Assembly (NCBI RefSeq): GCF_036321025.1 | Contig: NZ_JAZAPB010000002.1 | Location: 310,001-374,000 of the forward strand | DNA: 64,000 bases | DNA from: Alteraurantiacibacter hainanensis | GTDB lineage: Bacteria; Pseudomonadota; Alphaproteobacteria; Sphingomonadales; Sphingomonadaceae | Reading direction: 5' to 3' | Part shown: piece by piece, positions 1 through 8,680 of the stretch | Layout of the letters: every line of letters starts with the position of its first letter | Numbering within the stretch: position 1 is the first letter of the stretch | Translations under genes and position numbers: made by a program | The notes under the pieces: model-generated | The model's database searches: none | Told to the model about the DNA's origin: nothing | The model's input: only the letters and a program-made list of their open reading frames with translations

Positions 1-2
1 TT

Positions 3-437
3 CCCGAGGCCTACTCCATGATGCCCATGCCCGGCGGCGGGATGCGCACGGCCGTGCTGGTGAAGGAGGGGACGTTCGAAGGCCCGCTGCTGAAGGGGCG
101 CGCGGTGCCCGGATCGGGCGGCGACTACGCCTGGTGGCGCGACGACGAGGTCGCCTGCCTCGATGCGCGTTATCTGCTGGAGGAAGACGACGGCACCATC
201 ATCATGCTGCAGAACCGCGGGTTCCTGTGGGGCCGCAAGCCGGACACCATGGCGCGCCTGCGCGCCTGGGCTTTCGAAGGCGGCGAGCCGGTGCCGCACG
301 AGGACTATTACCTGCGCAGCCAGACCAGTTTCGAATGTCCCAAGGGTCGTCACGACTGGCTGACGAAGCACGTGTTCATCGGTGTGGGAGAGCGCCGGGC
401 CGATGGTAATCGCCTGCGATATTACGCGCTGACATAA
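3..437 (+). CDS. DUF3237 (UPF0311) family protein, 5' end outside window
   Basis: The reading frame is open from base 3, and the protein lacks the N-terminal strand usual in this roughly 150-residue family, so the true start lies upstream of the window. Family features visible are the GTFEGPLLKGRAVPG block, an LDARYLLEEDDGTIIMLQNRG stretch and the C-terminal FIGVGERRADG motif. DUF3237 proteins are small beta-barrel-like proteins of unknown biochemical function. They are often found in aromatic and steroid catabolic clusters of sphingomonads, which fits the genes that follow. The gene ends at a TAA about 150 bases before the next gene. The family call is solid; the function is unknown. Confidence 0.8.
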   Translation, partial: PEAYSMMPMPGGGMRTAVLVKEGTFEGPLLKGRAVPGSGGDYAWWRDDEVACLDARYLLEEDDGTIIMLQNRGFLWGRKPDTMARLRAWAFEGGEPVPHEDYYLRSQTSFECPKGRHDWLTKHVFIGVGERRADGNRLRYYALT

Positions 438-583
438 AATCACGCAAAAGCAGAAGCTTGGAAATTCAGCCCGGTTGCCTGCCCCCTATTCTGTGCGGTT
501 TGGCTGAATCCGTTAGGAAATACAGCCTTTAGTCTGTAGGGGTGCCTTGGCGCTCCCTTTTCGGGGCGTGGATAGGTTGCGCA

Positions 584-1597
584 ATGTACAGACTTGCTGG
601 TTTCGACGTGCCCCGGCGCTTTTCTGCGCCGCGTACACGGTTTGTTGCGCAGTGCCTCTTCGGCCTGGGCTGCGCTCTGGCGATGGTGGGCCTGCGCAGC
701 GTGCTGGACGTTTGGGCGGCGACCGCCGGGCCGTTCGCACTCGTCTACGTCGCGGTGCTGATCGCCACGCTTTACGGCCACTGGCAGGCCGGGCTTGTCG
801 CCTATGTCACCAGCTTCCTGTGGGCCTGGTATTTCGTCCTTCCTCCCGCCTACGGGTTCGGCTTCGAACTCGCCACCGATGCACCGCGCGTGGCCATCAA
901 TGCCGCCGCCGTGATGGTGATGCTGATTTTTGCCGAGAGTTTCCGCCGCGCGGTCGATACGGCCCTCTCGCAGCGCGATGCCGAAATCGAGCGCGCGAAG
1001 GTGCTGCAGCAGGAACTGGAACACCGCACCAAGAACAACTTTGCGCTGGCCGCCAGTCTGCTGGAAATGCAGAAGCGACGCGAGCAGTTGCCGGAGGTGA
1101 TTGCCGCGCTGGAACAGGCCATCGCCCGCATCCACTCTTTCTCCTCCGCCTATTCCAACCTTGCCCTGCAGCAGGGCGAGGGCGCGATGGTGGCCATGCA
1201 GGATTACCTGGTCGACGTGGTGGACCGCGTCACCCGCGGTGCCTTCCTCGACAACGTGCGGGTGGAGATCGACGCCGGAGAGCCCGAGGTCATCATGCCG
1301 CGCGAGGTGGCTGTGGCCATCGGCCTGTTCACGAACGAAGCGCTGACCAATTCCGCCAAGTACGCTTTCCCCGACGGACGCCAGGGTCAGGTGAAGGTGA
1401 AATTCTCCGGCTCCGGCGAGGACTGGAGCCTGGCGATCGTGGACAACGGTGTCGGCACGGCAGACGGGGACGAACGCTCTTCCGGTATCGGTGAGCGGCT
1501 GTTTGCCGCCTTCGCCCAGCAGGCGCAGGCCGAATACCGGGTGCAGGCCGGCCCCGACGGGCGCGCGCTGCATCTGGCCAGCAAGGCTCTCAACTAG
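584..1597 (+). CDS. Membrane-bound HWE/HisKA_2-type sensor histidine kinase
   Basis: A 337-residue protein. Four hydrophobic segments fill residues of about 20-120 (DUF4118-like sensor membrane region). They are followed by a dimerisation/phosphoacceptor helix with EHRTKN (predicted phosphorylated His147) and a HATPase domain with an N-box (NEALTNSAKYAF) and the G1 box VDNGVG. The EHRxKN histidine box places it with the HWE/HisKA_2 kinases, which in alphaproteobacteria often feed the general stress response or orphan regulators. No response regulator is adjacent, so the partner is unknown. The start is uncertain: the ATG at 584 gives a normal short cytoplasmic leader, while a GTG at 542 would add 14 residues. 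Neither has a strong ribosome binding site. The gene converges on the lipoprotein gene that follows. Confidence 0.8.
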   Translation: MYRLAGFDVPRRFSAPRTRFVAQCLFGLGCALAMVGLRSVLDVWAATAGPFALVYVAVLIATLYGHWQAGLVAYVTSFLWAWYFVLPPAYGFGFELATDAPRVAINAAAVMVMLIFAESFRRAVDTALSQRDAEIERAKVLQQELEHRTKNNFALAASLLEMQKRREQLPEVIAALEQAIARIHSFSSAYSNLALQQGEGAMVAMQDYLVDVVDRVTRGAFLDNVRVEIDAGEPEVIMPREVAVAIGLFTNEALTNSAKYAFPDGRQGQVKVKFSGSGEDWSLAIVDNGVGTADGDERSSGIGERLFAAFAQQAQAEYRVQAGPDGRALHLASKALN

Positions 1598-1610
1598 CCC
1601 GCATCGTTGC

Positions 1611-1631
1611 GGACGATCCTAGAGATCGTCC
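1611..1631. terminator. Inverted repeat between convergent genes, possible bidirectional terminator
   Basis: A perfect 8-bp inverted repeat (GGACGATC / GATCGTCC) around a 5-base loop lies in the 21-base gap between two convergent genes and overlaps the stop codon of the minus-strand one. There is no T-tract on either side, so a role in termination or 3'-end protection is only inferred from the position. Confidence 0.35.
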
Positions 1632-2215
1632 AGCCCGAAATCCGCGCGCGGCGTCCACGTCTCGTACTGGCCTTCTGGCAGGCCGCTGTCGGCGATCACC
1701 ACGCGGTGGGCGAACTTCCATTCCCCTTCCACTTTCTCCAGCCGGTCGAACTCGCGGCCCTGTTCCACCAGCACCGGCGGTTCGCCGATGTCGGTGTTGC
1801 GAATGCCGGTCCAGATGAAACTGGCGCGGGCGCTGTTGCCCTCCACCTCGATCACGGGATTGGACAGGAGCATGCGGAAAGTGCCGCCGTCGTCGCTCTG
1901 GGTCGCGGTCTCGCCGTCCTCGCCTTCCTCCCGCATCCCGGCATAGAGCGCCTCGATCTCCTCGCGGCCGTTGGCGACGATGCCGTTCACGTCGAACACC
2001 GCGTCCTCGGTGAAATAGTCGTCGAACGCGCCGGCATCCTCTCCGCCCAGGTGAGCGTAGTATTCCACCACCATGTCCTCGATGGCGATGCGGTCCAGCG
2101 CCTGCTGCACGGCAGGGTCGGGCGCGGTCTGCGCGTCGGCCCCGCTGCACGCCCCAAGCGCAAGAGCCGCCAGGGCGGCGAACGAGGTGGCTGGCCTGAA
2201 TGCCTGTCGTGTCAT
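1619..2215 (-). CDS. NTF2/SnoaL-like lipoprotein
   Basis: The start at 2215 is set by a GGGAG ribosome binding site just upstream and by a lipoprotein signal peptide (lipobox LGAC, Cys23) directly after it; the open frame extends further upstream without such support. The mature part (about residues 30-195) has the cone-shaped NTF2/SnoaL layout: an N-terminal helix followed by YYAHLGGEDAGAFDDYFTED, then a beta sheet ending in GEWKFAHRVV. The family includes cyclases, isomerases, dehydratases and plain ligand binders, so the reaction cannot be named. As a lipoprotein it would act at the periplasmic face of a membrane. It is one of several NTF2-like proteins in this window. Confidence 0.75.
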   Translation of the reverse strand: MTRQAFRPATSFAALAALALGACSGADAQTAPDPAVQQALDRIAIEDMVVEYYAHLGGEDAGAFDDYFTEDAVFDVNGIVANGREEIEALYAGMREEGEDGETATQSDDGGTFRMLLSNPVIEVEGNSARASFIWTGIRNTDIGEPPVLVEQGREFDRLEKVEGEWKFAHRVVIADSGLPEGQYETWTPRADFGLDDL

Positions 2216-2372
2216 GGTTTCTCCCTTCGCTTTTGCGGGCGAGATTGCGCCTGTCCGAAGCAGGAGACAAGTCCACAGGGAAATTCCCGTCCTATGGACT
2301 CTGCCGCAATTTGACTTAGTCTTTCGCGCCAGCGGCTCACCAAGAAGCCGCGTCAAGGAGAGGGAAAGAACA

Positions 2373-2894
2373 ATGACCGCTTATATTGCGCTCGCTTTTT
2401 CAGTGGGACTGCTCGCCATTCTCGATACCTGGCTGTTCGGCGTGCCGCTGGCGGACTTCCTGCCCGGCCTCGTCTGGATCAGCTTCATTGCCTGGGGCTG
2501 CCATTTCCATTCGGGGGGCGGCGTGAAGGGCATGACCACCGCCATCGTGGGCATGAGCTTCGGCGCCCTCGTGGGCATGGTGGCCGTGATCCTGGCAGGC
2601 GGCGCGCTTGCCGGCCTGGGAGACCTTGCCGCACCGGTGGCCGTGGGCCTTGGCGCCTTCGTCATCTGCCTCGCCAGTGCGGTGCCGTTCCTGGCCACGA
2701 TTCCGGCCAGCGTCTACGGCTTTGCATCCGTTGCGGGGCCGATCCTGCTGGCGGGCATGACCCCGACGGAGGCCATCGTGCCGACGATTGTATCCATCGT
2801 CATCGGCGCGCTGTTCGGCATCGTGTCCGAATACCTGGCCAATGCGCTGACGAAGAAGGACGCGACCGCGGCCGCTGCCGAACCGGCGGAGTAG
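2373..2894 (+). CDS. DUF1097 family inner-membrane protein
   Basis: A 173-residue, almost wholly hydrophobic protein with about five membrane segments and a short charged C-terminal tail (LTKKDATAAAAEPAE). Its size, the GVPLADFLPGLVWISFIAWGC region near residues 23-43 and the small-residue-rich helices match the DUF1097 family (E. coli YcdZ type), whose function is unknown. The ATG at 2373 follows a GAGAGGGAAAG ribosome binding site. It is divergent from the NTF2-like lipoprotein, and the 157-base gap between the two starts must hold both promoters. No link to the neighbouring catabolic genes can be shown. Confidence 0.75.
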   Translation: MTAYIALAFSVGLLAILDTWLFGVPLADFLPGLVWISFIAWGCHFHSGGGVKGMTTAIVGMSFGALVGMVAVILAGGALAGLGDLAAPVAVGLGAFVICLASAVPFLATIPASVYGFASVAGPILLAGMTPTEAIVPTIVSIVIGALFGIVSEYLANALTKKDATAAAAEPAE

Positions 2895-2951
2895 AACGCG
2901 GCATCCGAGCAAGGGGGCGGGGCGGCGAAGAGCCTCCTCGCCCCTTTGCTT

Positions 2952-3920
2952 TCAGTCCTCGAAAACGCGGGGGCTCTGATAGGGCATGACGATGCCGAGC
3001 GCCTCGATCTCGTGGATCGCACCGCCCCAGACCTTGGAAACGTGGATCGCGGGCATGTCGAAGGGGCCGAACTGCGACAGGTCGCGGCTGTCCGCCCAGG
3101 GGACTCCCACCAGCGGGAAAATGTCCTCGTCGAAATCGTGCTCGAGATGGCTGACGCCCCACACCAGACCGGTTTCGGTGTCGGCAATCTCCACCCGGCG
3201 GTTCTCGATGCGGGTGATGTATTCCCACATGTTGGTGTCCATCTGCGCCGCGCAGCCAAGTCCGCCGAGATAGGCGAAGATCGCGTCATTCTGACCGTTG
3301 CCGTTCGGATTGTCGCGCACCATCGGATTGCGCGCCGTCTGGAAGCCGTTCTCGCGCCGCTCGCAGTCGTCGGCCATGTTGGAATGGGCCGAATTGTTGT
3401 TGTCCAGCGCGTCGTAGTAGCTCTCGCCCAGCCAGATGATCCGCTCGCGGCTGTCGCGGTAGGCTTCGGGCACCGGCTGCATCAGGCGCGGCCGCTCGTC
3501 CTGCAGGTTGGCGAGCTGGACGGGCGTCAGGTCGCGCGCGACGAGATGCTCGGCTTCGGCGACGGCACCGTCCTCGCCCAGTTGCAGGCGAATGCCGACG
3601 AACACCGGCGTCTCGCCCTCGCGCATCATGGTGAGGAGCCCCACCTGCCCGCTGACAGGGTCCGCCACGTGCACGGCGTAATCGGTGGCAGGCCCGGAGG
3701 TGACCGTCTGGAATATCCCTTCACCCGGGGCGATGCTTTCCAGGTTCTCGACGACGACCGCATCGCCGGTCCAGCGCACGGCACCCGGATCGCCTTCCAC
3801 CACGCCCGTGGCATAGGCATCGGCCAGCGCGATCAGGCAATCGCGGTCGCAGTCCTGCGCCGCGGCAGGGGCGGCCAGCGCGGCCGTCGTGGCCAGCAGT
3901 CCGCTCAGCAGTATTCTCAT
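2952..3920 (-). CDS. Secreted protein of unknown function, paralogue of the gene at 10876-11775
   Basis: A 322-residue protein with a clear Sec signal peptide (hydrophobic core, cleavage near APAAAQ, residue 22). The first domain (about 25-130) reads like an NTF2-like fold: LADAYATGVVEGDPGAV, then PVSGQVGLLTMMREGE. A second domain (about 155-315) contains paired cysteines (DDCERRENG, GGLGCAAQM) and FPLVGVPWADSRDLSQFG. The same order of motifs occurs in the gene at 10876-11775 (DAY...RDPSA, ARGQVAVFTAVEE, HCNRVENGVQ, MGCEEQF, FPLVDTERG), so the two are paralogues. I suspect the DUF8021 family but cannot confirm it. A strong GGGGGA ribosome binding site precedes the ATG, and the gene follows its upstream partner by 18 bases, so they form an operon. 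Confidence 0.75.
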   Translation of the reverse strand: MRILLSGLLATTAALAAPAAAQDCDRDCLIALADAYATGVVEGDPGAVRWTGDAVVVENLESIAPGEGIFQTVTSGPATDYAVHVADPVSGQVGLLTMMREGETPVFVGIRLQLGEDGAVAEAEHLVARDLTPVQLANLQDERPRLMQPVPEAYRDSRERIIWLGESYYDALDNNNSAHSNMADDCERRENGFQTARNPMVRDNPNGNGQNDAIFAYLGGLGCAAQMDTNMWEYITRIENRRVEIADTETGLVWGVSHLEHDFDEDIFPLVGVPWADSRDLSQFGPFDMPAIHVSKVWGGAIHEIEALGIVMPYQSPRVFED

Positions 3921-3938
3921 CTTGTCATTCCCCCTTCG

Positions 3939-4979
3939 TCAGCGAACCGGCTCGCCTTCGTGGTTCTCCCGCCCCTGCGCTGCCCAGGCTGCCGCGCGTT
4001 CTTCGGCGAACCTCGGTGAAGTCGCGGTGATATAGCCGCGGATCTGCACGTTGCCCTCGTGGCAGGCGTATTCGTACATGCCGTAGTCGTCTTCCCGCAG
4101 CCACGGCAGGTCGAGCTTGTAGTGGCCTTCCATCACCAGCGGATCGCGCACCCATGCCTCGTAGTGAATCTGGTTCGGGTTCATCAGCGTGAGGTGTTCG
4201 GTGACATGCAGCTGGTCTGAATTGGGGGCGGGGCCCATAGACATGCCGGGGCGGAAGTTGGTCGTCTCGATCACCAGGGTGTCGCCATCCCAGTGGCCGA
4301 CGGAATAGCCCAGGTCGTACTGCACGTCGGCGGGAGGCGGATCGCGTCCGTCGAGGTAGACGATGCGCGTTTCGTGGATCATCTCGAGGCTGATGACCAC
4401 CTGACCCGGAGCCTGGAATATCTCGATCCCGCCGTTGTAGGCGCCCGGCAGCATGGAGCCGGGCATGCCGCGCGTCAGGCAGCGGTCGAAGATGCCGAAA
4501 TCGTCCATGTCCTCGAACACGTCGGTGTTCCAGCTGGTGCGTTCGTTGGCGCGCAGTTCCTGCCCCAGTTCGGTGAGTGGCGGATAGCGACCGTTGGCAG
4601 GCTCAACGATCATGCTGGACTGGCGCAGCGGGTGGCCGAATTCGGCCCAGTGGCCCATGGCCATCAGGTTGGCCTTGTCCTCTTCCTCGTATCTCTCCAG
4701 TTCGCCCTCCGCACGGGCGAAAGCGCGTTCGTATTCCTCCTCTGTCAGGAATGCGCGCGTGCCCAGCGCCGGGCTGCGTTCGCGCGGCGTGCGGCCGAGA
4801 TAGTCGACCGGCCATTTGCCGCGCAGGTCGGGATCGCCCCACTGCGTGCGCGGCATTTCCCAGCCGGGCGGCGGCGTTTCGAACCGCGCCGCCATCTGTT
4901 CCTCGAACGATGGATCCTGTGCGCCCACCGGCGTGATCGCCAGCGCGCCCGTGGCCAGTGCCAGCACGAGTTTTCTCAT
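3939..4979 (-). CDS. Exported protein of unknown function
   Basis: A 346-residue protein with a Sec signal peptide (MRKLVLALATGALAITPVGA, cleavage near residue 20), preceded by a GGGAG ribosome binding site. The mature protein starts with a WGDPDLRGKWPVD segment and includes the VGHWDGDTLVIETTNF motif near residues 240-255. Similar proteins are, as far as I recall, common in Acidobacteria and sphingomonads near secreted oxidoreductases, but I know of no named function. It is rich in acidic and aromatic residues with few cysteines and should fold as a beta-rich periplasmic protein. It is the first gene of a two-gene operon with the secreted protein downstream, so the two may act on one substrate. 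Confidence 0.7.
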   Translation of the reverse strand: MRKLVLALATGALAITPVGAQDPSFEEQMAARFETPPPGWEMPRTQWGDPDLRGKWPVDYLGRTPRERSPALGTRAFLTEEEYERAFARAEGELERYEEEDKANLMAMGHWAEFGHPLRQSSMIVEPANGRYPPLTELGQELRANERTSWNTDVFEDMDDFGIFDRCLTRGMPGSMLPGAYNGGIEIFQAPGQVVISLEMIHETRIVYLDGRDPPPADVQYDLGYSVGHWDGDTLVIETTNFRPGMSMGPAPNSDQLHVTEHLTLMNPNQIHYEAWVRDPLVMEGHYKLDLPWLREDDYGMYEYACHEGNVQIRGYITATSPRFAEERAAAWAAQGRENHEGEPVR

Positions 4980-5209
4980 GCTCTTCTCCCCTCTCTGCAA
5001 AAGCCTATGCCTTCGCGCCTCGGTGGGCAAGTCGGCTCGGGAAATTCGTCCCGTCGCGCGCAGGCAACTGCCCGTCGCCGCAAGCCTGCGGGATGATGAA
5101 CCGCCTTCCCACGGCCCGTTCAGCGCGATCATGCGACATTGGCGATCAAATGACCCGTGACGCGCCAGGGGCATGCCCCGACGCCAGCACCGAGCTGAAG
5201 GAGGCTCGC

Positions 5210-7090
5210 ATGACAGACCGCAAGAGATTTCCGCTTCGCCTTGGCGCCGTATCTGCGCTGGCCCTGGCGCTGGCCGCCTGCGGGCCGGAGGACATGGCGA
5301 GCACGGACCAGCTGGCGCTGACCAGTGCGCTTGGCCCGTACAACTACTCGCTCGACGAGAGTGCCTGGGACCAGGGCGGTCCGGGAACCCAGTACTGGGC
5401 TGGCGGGGAAGGCGACTACCTGCCCGAAGCCTGGCCGATGCAGGCCGACTATCCCGGCAGCTACGCCCCTGCGCCTTCGTGGAACTACGATCAGGGCGGC
5501 TATTACGACGACGGCTATGCCGGCGAGTGGGGCCAGGAAGACTACGGCTACTACGACGCCGGCTATGCCGACGACTACTACGACAGCTATGGCGACGAAT
5601 ACTATTACGACGATACCGTCGGAACGGACCAGTATGCCTGGCTGGCACTGGCCGCGCTGATCGGCGGACTGCTGGCGGATTCCCCGCCCGACTATGGCTA
5701 TTACTACGACGGCGCGCAGCCGTGGGCCTGGCGCACGCATGACGGGTATTACCGCTATGCCGAGCCGGTGCGCGGCGGCTATCGCTATTACTACTACGAA
5801 CCGCGATCCGCGCGTCCGTTCCTGGTTCGCGATCCGCTCTACAGCTACGGCTATCGCGACGATCGGCTGGTGGTGGTCTACGACCGCGACGGCCGGATCC
5901 TGCGGCACGACCGTGCGCGCGATCGCCGCCGTGTGGCCTCCGCTTATTTCGACCGGGGCGAGCGTCTTTACGACGCCGCGAACAGGGGCGACCGTTTCGG
6001 CGTCTCGGCTCCGCTGTGGAACCAGCGCCGTCGCGAAATCGTCGCGGAACAGCGTCGCTGGGACCGCGCCCGCGAGCGGCGGCAGGAATGGCGCGAATGG
6101 GATGCCGCGCACGAGGAGGCTGCCGAACGCCGCTGGACCCGCGAGCGCCGCGCACGGCGCAGCGCCGCCGACCGCTTCGATCGCTGGCAGGATGCCGGCT
6201 ATCGCGAGGAAGCGCCGCGCTTCTACCGCGACAGGACCGAGAACCGGCCGCGCATCGAACGCGCTGCGCTGGTCCGCAACGAAGCCCGCGCCGAACGTCG
6301 GGAACAGCGTCGCGATATCGAACGCGTCCGCGAGCGCTCCGAACGGGTCGACCAGCGCCGCGAGGAGCGCCGCGAGGCTCGGCGCGGCGGACCCCGCGCC
6401 GAACGCGATACCGGTTTCGCCCGCGCCGAGACGGAGCGCGTGGAGCGCACGCGTAATGTCGAACGCCGCCGCGATGCCGAGCGCGTGCGCCGCGACCGTG
6501 AAGAGAGTCGCCGCGACAACCAGCGTCGCGAGACGGTGAGGCAGGAACGTGCCCAGCGCGAGCAGGCTCAACGCCAGAACAGGCAGCGCGACGAACGCGC
6601 CGATCGCGACCGCCAGGAACGCCAGGCGGCGCAGCGCGAGAGCCGTCAGCGTGAACGGGCGCAGCAGCAGCGCGAAGAGCGTCAGCAGGCCCAGCGAGAC
6701 CGCCAGCGCGCTGATCGCGATCGCGAACGTGCGCAGAACGAACGCCGCCAGCAGGAGCGGGCTCAGGCCGAACGCCGCCAGAACGAACGGGCGCAGCAAG
6801 AGCGCCGCGAACGCCAGCAGGCCGAACGCCAGCAGCAACAGCGCGAGCGGGCTCAGCGCGAACGGCGGGAGCGGCAGCAGGCCGAACGCCAGCAGCAGCA
6901 ACAGCGCGAGCGGGCCCAGCGCGAACGGCAGGAGCGTCAGCAGGCCGATCGCCAGCGCCAGCAGCGCGAGTCAGCGCAGCGTGATCGCAGGCAGCAACAG
7001 GCCCGGCAGAACGAAAGGCGTCAGCGCGCGGAGAGCAATCGTGACCGGCCGCGCGAACGCGGCAACGGTCGCGGCCGTGGGAACGACTAG
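5210..7090 (+). CDS. Lipoprotein with Tyr/Asp-rich domain and very long Arg/Gln/Glu-rich tail
   Basis: The ATG at 5210 has an AAGGAGG ribosome binding site 7 bases upstream and opens a lipoprotein signal (lipobox LAAC, Cys24). Residues of about 75-150 are extremely rich in Tyr, Asp and Gly. A short hydrophobic patch (YAWLALAALIGGLLA) follows, then a compact region to about residue 250 ending in VVVYDRDGRIL. From about residue 280 to the end (626) the protein is almost entirely Arg, Gln, Glu, Ala and Asn, predicted as one very long charged helix or disordered tail. The tail contains a tandem repeat. Similar proteins in Erythrobacter-like bacteria are annotated only as hypothetical. A role in binding polyanions or bridging the envelope is a guess. 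Confidence 0.75.
   Translation: MTDRKRFPLRLGAVSALALALAACGPEDMASTDQLALTSALGPYNYSLDESAWDQGGPGTQYWAGGEGDYLPEAWPMQADYPGSYAPAPSWNYDQGGYYDDGYAGEWGQEDYGYYDAGYADDYYDSYGDEYYYDDTVGTDQYAWLALAALIGGLLADSPPDYGYYYDGAQPWAWRTHDGYYRYAEPVRGGYRYYYYEPRSARPFLVRDPLYSYGYRDDRLVVVYDRDGRILRHDRARDRRRVASAYFDRGERLYDAANRGDRFGVSAPLWNQRRREIVAEQRRWDRARERRQEWREWDAAHEEAAERRWTRERRARRSAADRFDRWQDAGYREEAPRFYRDRTENRPRIERAALVRNEARAERREQRRDIERVRERSERVDQRREERREARRGGPRAERDTGFARAETERVERTRNVERRRDAERVRRDREESRRDNQRRETVRQERAQREQAQRQNRQRDERADRDRQERQAAQRESRQRERAQQQREERQQAQRDRQRADRDRERAQNERRQQERAQAERRQNERAQQERRERQQAERQQQQRERAQRERRERQQAERQQQQQRERAQRERQERQQADRQRQQRESAQRDRRQQQARQNERRQRAESNRDRPRERGNGRGRGND
6821..6943 (+). repeat. Near-identical 60/63-base tandem repeat inside the Arg/Gln-rich tail
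   Basis: Two adjacent copies (6821-6880 and 6881-6943) are almost identical; the second has one extra CAG codon and a few substitutions. Each encodes the unit AERQQQQ(Q)RERAQRER. Shorter, decayed versions of the same QRERAQ and ERRQQERAQ units flank it, which suggests the tail grew by in-frame slippage or duplication. Confidence 0.8.
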
Positions 7091-7091
7091 G

Positions 7092-8582
7092 TCAGCCCTT
7101 GCGCACGCTGGCGTCCAGCTTCGCGCGGGACACCCAGGTTCCGTGGACCTGGCTGCGCAGCGCCTTGCCGGTGCTGACCCGGGCAATGGGGCCTTTCTCG
7201 ACAGCATCTGCCTCGATCACCCATAGCTCGCTGGAATAGTCCGACGGGTCGCCCGCGCCGGGAGGGCCGTTGGGGATGTCGATAACGCTCAGCAGCCAGC
7301 CGCCGTGGCCGTCTTCCGGCGACACGACATGCGCCGGCTCGCTGATCGCCGCGCCCGGCGGCAATTCCATCATCGACACACGATCGTTTTCCGGCTCGAT
7401 CCGCAGCAGGCAATTGAAATTCGCGCCCACGGGCCCGCCCAGCATCGGCGGGCCTTTCGCCTGCGGGTTCATGCTGAGATACCACGCGCGGTGATAGGGG
7501 CGACCCTGCACCGCGTCCTCCACCCGGCACAGGTCGCCGGTCGGGCCGATTTCGCTGGCCTCGATCGCGGGCTCCTGCGCCGACATGTCGATGGTCCAGC
7601 GGGTGAGCGCGCCCTTGATGTCCTGCTGCGCGATATCGATGCCGCCCGCCTCGCGCATGAAGGAGAAGGCATTGGTCTCGGTCAGGCAGAGGTCGATATG
7701 GACCTTGTCGCCATCGTCGTAGGCATTGACTTCGTGGAAGCAGGAGACGCCCTTCGGCCCCTCGATCCAGATCATTTCGGACACGTCGCCGTAGCGCGGC
7801 ATGATGCCGACATAGCTCGGCAGGTCCTGGTGATGCGCCCAGTGCGGGCCGCCTTCCTTGATCCGGTCGAGATCGGCCAGGGTCGGGAAGATCGGGAAGA
7901 TCGCGTATTTCTCGGTGATCACGAAGTCGTGGATGGTGGAGCAATAGGGCTGGTCGAACCACTGCTCCTTGACGAGATTTCCGTCCTTGTCGGCGATGCA
8001 ATAGGCCACGTCCAGCGTGCAGAGCCCGCCCGCCTCGTAGCCGAAGAAGAACATCTCGCCGGTTTCGGGATCAATGCGGGGGTGGGCGGTGAAGGTCTCG
8101 CTCCTCAGCTTGCCTTCGTAATCCCACTTGCCCTCCGTCGCCAGCGTGTGCGGGTTCACCTCGTAGCCGCGGCCGTCCTCCTTGGTCATGAACAGGCGGC
8201 CGCCGTGCCACACGGGGGTGGTGTTGGCGACGGTGCGATCCTTGCCCTTCACGCTGGGATCGTCGGTGAAGGGGTTGCGATAGCGACCGAACAGCGCGCG
8301 CCCCGCTTCCTTTTCGGCGAGGTAGCGTTCCGTCTCGACATACCTGATGCCGAAATCCACCTTGCCGTCGCGGATCGCGAACGACGAGATCATGCCGTCG
8401 TGGTTCAGCGCGATGTCATCCTCGAACATCGGCACATGGGCATTGTCGGGTACGGCGCGGAAGAAGGTGCCATCGATCGCGGCGGGAATTTCGCCCTCCA
8501 CATCCAGCCCTTCCAGCTTATATTCCTGCTGGCGCGGCGTGTTGGTGCCAATGAAATGAATTGATTGCGGAAAAGCGCCCAT
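7092..8582 (-). CDS. Carotenoid cleavage / lignostilbene or isoeugenol-type dioxygenase
   Basis: A 496-residue member of the retinal-pigment-epithelium (carotenoid oxygenase) family, a seven-bladed propeller that binds Fe(II) through four histidines. All four are visible: His167 (TAHP), His218 (TIHDF), His283 (FHEVNAYDDG) and His480 (VHGTW). The NPFTDDPSVKG and DRTVANT segments match what I remember of isoeugenol monooxygenase and lignostilbene dioxygenases, so cleavage of a phenylpropenoid or stilbenoid double bond to an aromatic aldehyde is more likely than carotenoid cleavage. No signal peptide, so cytoplasmic. The ATG at 8582 has an AGAGGA ribosome binding site. It is divergent from the MarR gene, and a TAAC-N4-GTTA palindrome lies 39 bases upstream of its start. 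Confidence 0.88.
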   Translation of the reverse strand: MGAFPQSIHFIGTNTPRQQEYKLEGLDVEGEIPAAIDGTFFRAVPDNAHVPMFEDDIALNHDGMISSFAIRDGKVDFGIRYVETERYLAEKEAGRALFGRYRNPFTDDPSVKGKDRTVANTTPVWHGGRLFMTKEDGRGYEVNPHTLATEGKWDYEGKLRSETFTAHPRIDPETGEMFFFGYEAGGLCTLDVAYCIADKDGNLVKEQWFDQPYCSTIHDFVITEKYAIFPIFPTLADLDRIKEGGPHWAHHQDLPSYVGIMPRYGDVSEMIWIEGPKGVSCFHEVNAYDDGDKVHIDLCLTETNAFSFMREAGGIDIAQQDIKGALTRWTIDMSAQEPAIEASEIGPTGDLCRVEDAVQGRPYHRAWYLSMNPQAKGPPMLGGPVGANFNCLLRIEPENDRVSMMELPPGAAISEPAHVVSPEDGHGGWLLSVIDIPNGPPGAGDPSDYSSELWVIEADAVEKGPIARVSTGKALRSQVHGTWVSRAKLDASVRKG

Positions 8583-8620
8583 GGCCTGTTTCCTCTCCTC
8601 TTGATTCTTTGTTTTAACGC

Positions 8621-8632
8621 TAACGCTTGTTA
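8621..8632. promoter_or_regulatory. Predicted MarR operator 1 (TAAC-N4-GTTA)
   Basis: TAACGCTTGTTA lies in the 98-base gap between the divergent dioxygenase and marR genes. A direct TAACGC copy abuts it at 8615-8620. The same TAAC-N4-GTTA palindrome recurs at 11820 and 14761, each time between divergent genes of this cluster. Its position near both starts fits repression of both promoters, including MarR autoregulation. Confidence 0.6.
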
Positions 8633-8680
8633 CAATCGGTGCAACCCGCAACATTGATTGCGGTCAAAGGGAGGCGGAGG

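Noticed and set aside
440..1573. A 377-codon minus-strand open frame opposite the histidine kinase
   Set aside because: Composition of a GC-rich shadow frame; the plus-strand protein has clear kinase boxes.
5129..6901. A 590-codon minus-strand open frame opposite the Arg/Gln-rich lipoprotein gene, rich in Leu/Ala/Pro
   Set aside because: It is the complement of a repetitive Arg/Gln coding region. It lacks a ribosome binding site, and the plus-strand gene has a lipobox and an AAGGAGG site.
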